The notes beneath the pieces were generated by a model that was given only the letters and a program-made list of their open reading frames with translations, had not been told where the DNA came from and did not search any database. From assembly GCA_041743125.1 (NCBI GenBank), contig JBGTNK010000293.1, positions 17,099 through 81,098 of the forward strand: a stretch of DNA of 64,000 nucleotides, in the 5' to 3' direction. The position numbers and the translations under genes were made by a program. Origin of the DNA: Terrimonas_B sp041743125. GTDB taxonomy: Bacteria; Bacteroidota; Bacteroidia; Chitinophagales; Chitinophagaceae. This document shows positions 62,722 through 64,000 of the stretch, piece after piece. Position 1 is the stretch's first letter, and each line of letters opens with the position of its first letter.

Positions 62722-63116
62722 AGCCCGGTTCTTTAATTTCCTGTTTGTTCCTCAATTAAATTTAAACCTGTTACCTTATTTTACTCTTATCATAAAGCGA
62801 CGTGGTTAAATAAACAATTGGGGTGGTACAAGTGTAAAAATCTTTATCCGGGAAATCCTTTTTTAAACTGGCTTCATTTTCATTAATTACCAGGCTTTTT
62901 GTTACCAACTGAATAGAATATACCAAAGAATGAAATTTTATAAGGGAAGAGTTTAAATGGTAAGATTCTGCGGCAAGACTAATAATAACATGCAGAGCAA
63001 ATTTAATTCTTTAACCATTTAATTATAATGTCTGCCCATTATGAAATAAAATTGCAACTCAGGCAGTTTTTTACACCCGCCTGAAAATGTATTTATTCAG
63101 GATTGTTTATACTTTG
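62722..63116. other. Intergenic stretch, no gene recognised
   Basis: 395 bases upstream of terC and downstream of the ribosome-factor operon. The only structure is the hairpin at 63059-63084 listed separately; otherwise no coding frame or conserved element was seen. Confidence 0.4.
63059..63084 (-). terminator. Weak terminator-like hairpin after the HPF gene
   Basis: TCAGGC and GCCTGA (63059-63064, 63079-63084) pair with a 14-base loop. On the minus strand it lies 33 bases after the HPF stop but is followed only by an interrupted T-run, so it may end the CA-HPF transcript. Confidence 0.3.
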
Positions 63117-63443
63117 TCATTTAAAATAAACAATATCATTTCGTCTTCCTGTTATTTTTTTTTTTCGTTTCTTTATTTGCCTTTTCAACGTTTCAACAGC
63201 CTGGGTTATGGAGTGTTCAAAATTTCTATACCTGGTACTTACCAGCAAATCGTTACCAGGAATAACCAGCCGTATGCTACAAATCTTATTCTCTCCTGAA
63301 GCCGAACTATCAAGCCTGAGGCAAACCTCACCACCAATAATTTCCTGGTAAAACCCGGCTAGCTTGTTTATTTTATTGTTTACAAAATTTATAAGTTGCA
63401 GCGTGGGAGTAAAGCCGGGAGATTGAATATTGATTTTCATCAT
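63117..63443 (-). CDS. HPF/RaiA-type ribosome-associated factor
   Basis: 108 residues from ATG 63443 (or the next ATG at 63440). The sigma-54 modulation/HPF fold is shown by MKINIQSPGFTPTLQLINFVNNKINKLAGF, the central CSIRLVIPGNDLLVSTRYRNFEHSITQAVETLKRQI and the basic RKKK tail. It is the short form that binds stationary-phase ribosomes (HPF/YfiA-like). The ATG overlaps the stop of the carbonic anhydrase gene as ATGA, so translation is coupled. Confidence 0.85.
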   Translation of the reverse strand: MMKINIQSPGFTPTLQLINFVNNKINKLAGFYQEIIGGEVCLRLDSSASGENKICSIRLVIPGNDLLVSTRYRNFEHSITQAVETLKRQIKKRKKKITGRRNDIVYFK

Positions 63444-64000
63444 TTTAATTTTAGATTATTGATAATTAGAGTATCACCATAAAAATTTACTTTCCCAGTT
63501 GTAATATTATGCATGCCACCAACAAGTCCTATCTCACCCGCCTCAATCATTTCCTTTAGAATGGGGCTGCGTTCCATAATGGCAAGGGCTGTTCGCTTTA
63601 CATTAATGTTGGCTACTTTTTCTACAAAATCTGCATTCTCTGAACTGCGGTTTTTTATAGTAGTTTTTTCATCATAAACCGCAGGCTGTATTTTACTTAA
63701 TAATGCGGTAAGGTTGCCCATTTCTACATGGCCGCAAGCACCTTTGATTGCACCACATTTTGTATGTCCCAAAACCACTATTATTTTTGAGCCTGCCACC
63801 TTGCAGCCAAATTCCATACTCCCTAATATATCCTCGTTAATAATATTTCCGGCAATACGAATACTAAATATATCGCCCAGGCCCTGGTCGAATATTAACT
63901 CGGCTGATGTACGGGAATCAATACAACTTAGAATAACTGCAAAGGGATGTTGCCCGTCAGATGTTTCATTTGCCTGTTGCAACAGGTTGCGGTTTACTTT
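63440..64000 (-). CDS. Beta-carbonic anhydrase, 5' end beyond the window
   Basis: The open frame continues to base 64000 reading KVNRNLLQQANETSDGQHP, so the true start lies outside. Zinc ligands of the beta class are present: CIDSR (Cys and Asp), then GHTKCGAI (His and Cys), with GMHN near the C-terminus. It converts CO2 to bicarbonate. The gene is translationally coupled to the HPF gene by an ATGA overlap, an odd pairing but visible. About 187 residues lie inside the window. Confidence 0.92.
   Translation of the reverse strand, partial: KVNRNLLQQANETSDGQHPFAVILSCIDSRTSAELIFDQGLGDIFSIRIAGNIINEDILGSMEFGCKVAGSKIIVVLGHTKCGAIKGACGHVEMGNLTALLSKIQPAVYDEKTTIKNRSSENADFVEKVANINVKRTALAIMERSPILKEMIEAGEIGLVGGMHNITTGKVNFYGDTLIINNLKLK

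Noticed and set aside
1..64000. tRNA, rRNA, CRISPR or IS elements
   Set aside because: None was recognised by reading: no cloverleaf with a CCA end, no regularly spaced repeats, and no transposase frame.

Overview
The window looks like chromosomal DNA of a Bacteroidota bacterium, most likely a member of the Chitinophagaceae or a close relative. The evidence is a set of lineage markers: a type IX secretion plug protein (DUF5103), a lipoprotein TamA homologue (TamL), promoters with the Bacteroidota -7 element TAnnTTTG, many lipobox and KAQ/FAQ signal peptides, lysine-rich moderately AT-rich genes, and a GyrA of Gram-negative layout. No tRNA, rRNA, CRISPR array, integrase or IS transposase was found. 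The placement rests on gene content and style only; no database search was possible.

Layout. 1-4.5 kb: a BlaI/M56 regulatory pair (M56 cut by the window edge), a CHRD lipoprotein and a membrane pyrophosphatase. 5-12 kb: PAP2 phosphatase, NAD(P)H-hydrate repair enzyme, an exported serine hydrolase, serA and a type II NADH dehydrogenase. 12-20 kb: a lipoprotein-type SAM hydrolase, two unrecognised tail-anchored proteins, a TPR protein, gyrA and a GYF-domain membrane protein. 20-26 kb: an outer-membrane barrel, saccharopine dehydrogenase coupled to a cupin gene killed by two nonsense codons, a zinc-less sirtuin, EVE and fasciclin proteins, a LutA-like protein and ribH. 26-30 kb: a TPR membrane protein and pdhA, divergent from recF-dciA-like. 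30-39.6 kb: envelope and chromosome genes (T9SS plug, LolE-like permease, SpoU methylase, tamL, smc). 39.6-41.4 kb: a patch of insertion and decay, with a GIY-YIG gene inside an almost perfect 19-bp inverted repeat, an orphan gene and the tail of an alpha/beta hydrolase. 41.4-56 kb: transporters plus a periplasmic oxidation region, with two IorA/IorB molybdenum hydroxylase pairs, a PQQ dehydrogenase, a sialate esterase, a beta-propeller glycosidase-like lipoprotein and an alanine/Na+ symporter. 56-64 kb: a three-gene ABC/HlyD/TolC export operon, TerC, an HPF-like ribosome factor and a beta-carbonic anhydrase that runs off the right edge.

How the genes fit together. Most of the window is ordinary housekeeping (replication and segregation: gyrA, recF, dciA-like, smc; central metabolism: serA, pdhA, ribH, ndh; envelope biogenesis: tamL, plug, lolE-like). 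The 43.5-56 kb stretch reads as a periplasmic oxidation module in which molybdenum hydroxylases and a quinoprotein would feed electrons to the respiratory chain. The most unusual items are the inverted-repeat-bounded GIY-YIG element, the ABC exporter with degraded ATPase motifs, the Met/His substitutions in the GyrA quinolone pocket, the twice-stopped cupin pseudogene, and the overlapping palindromes in front of blaI.
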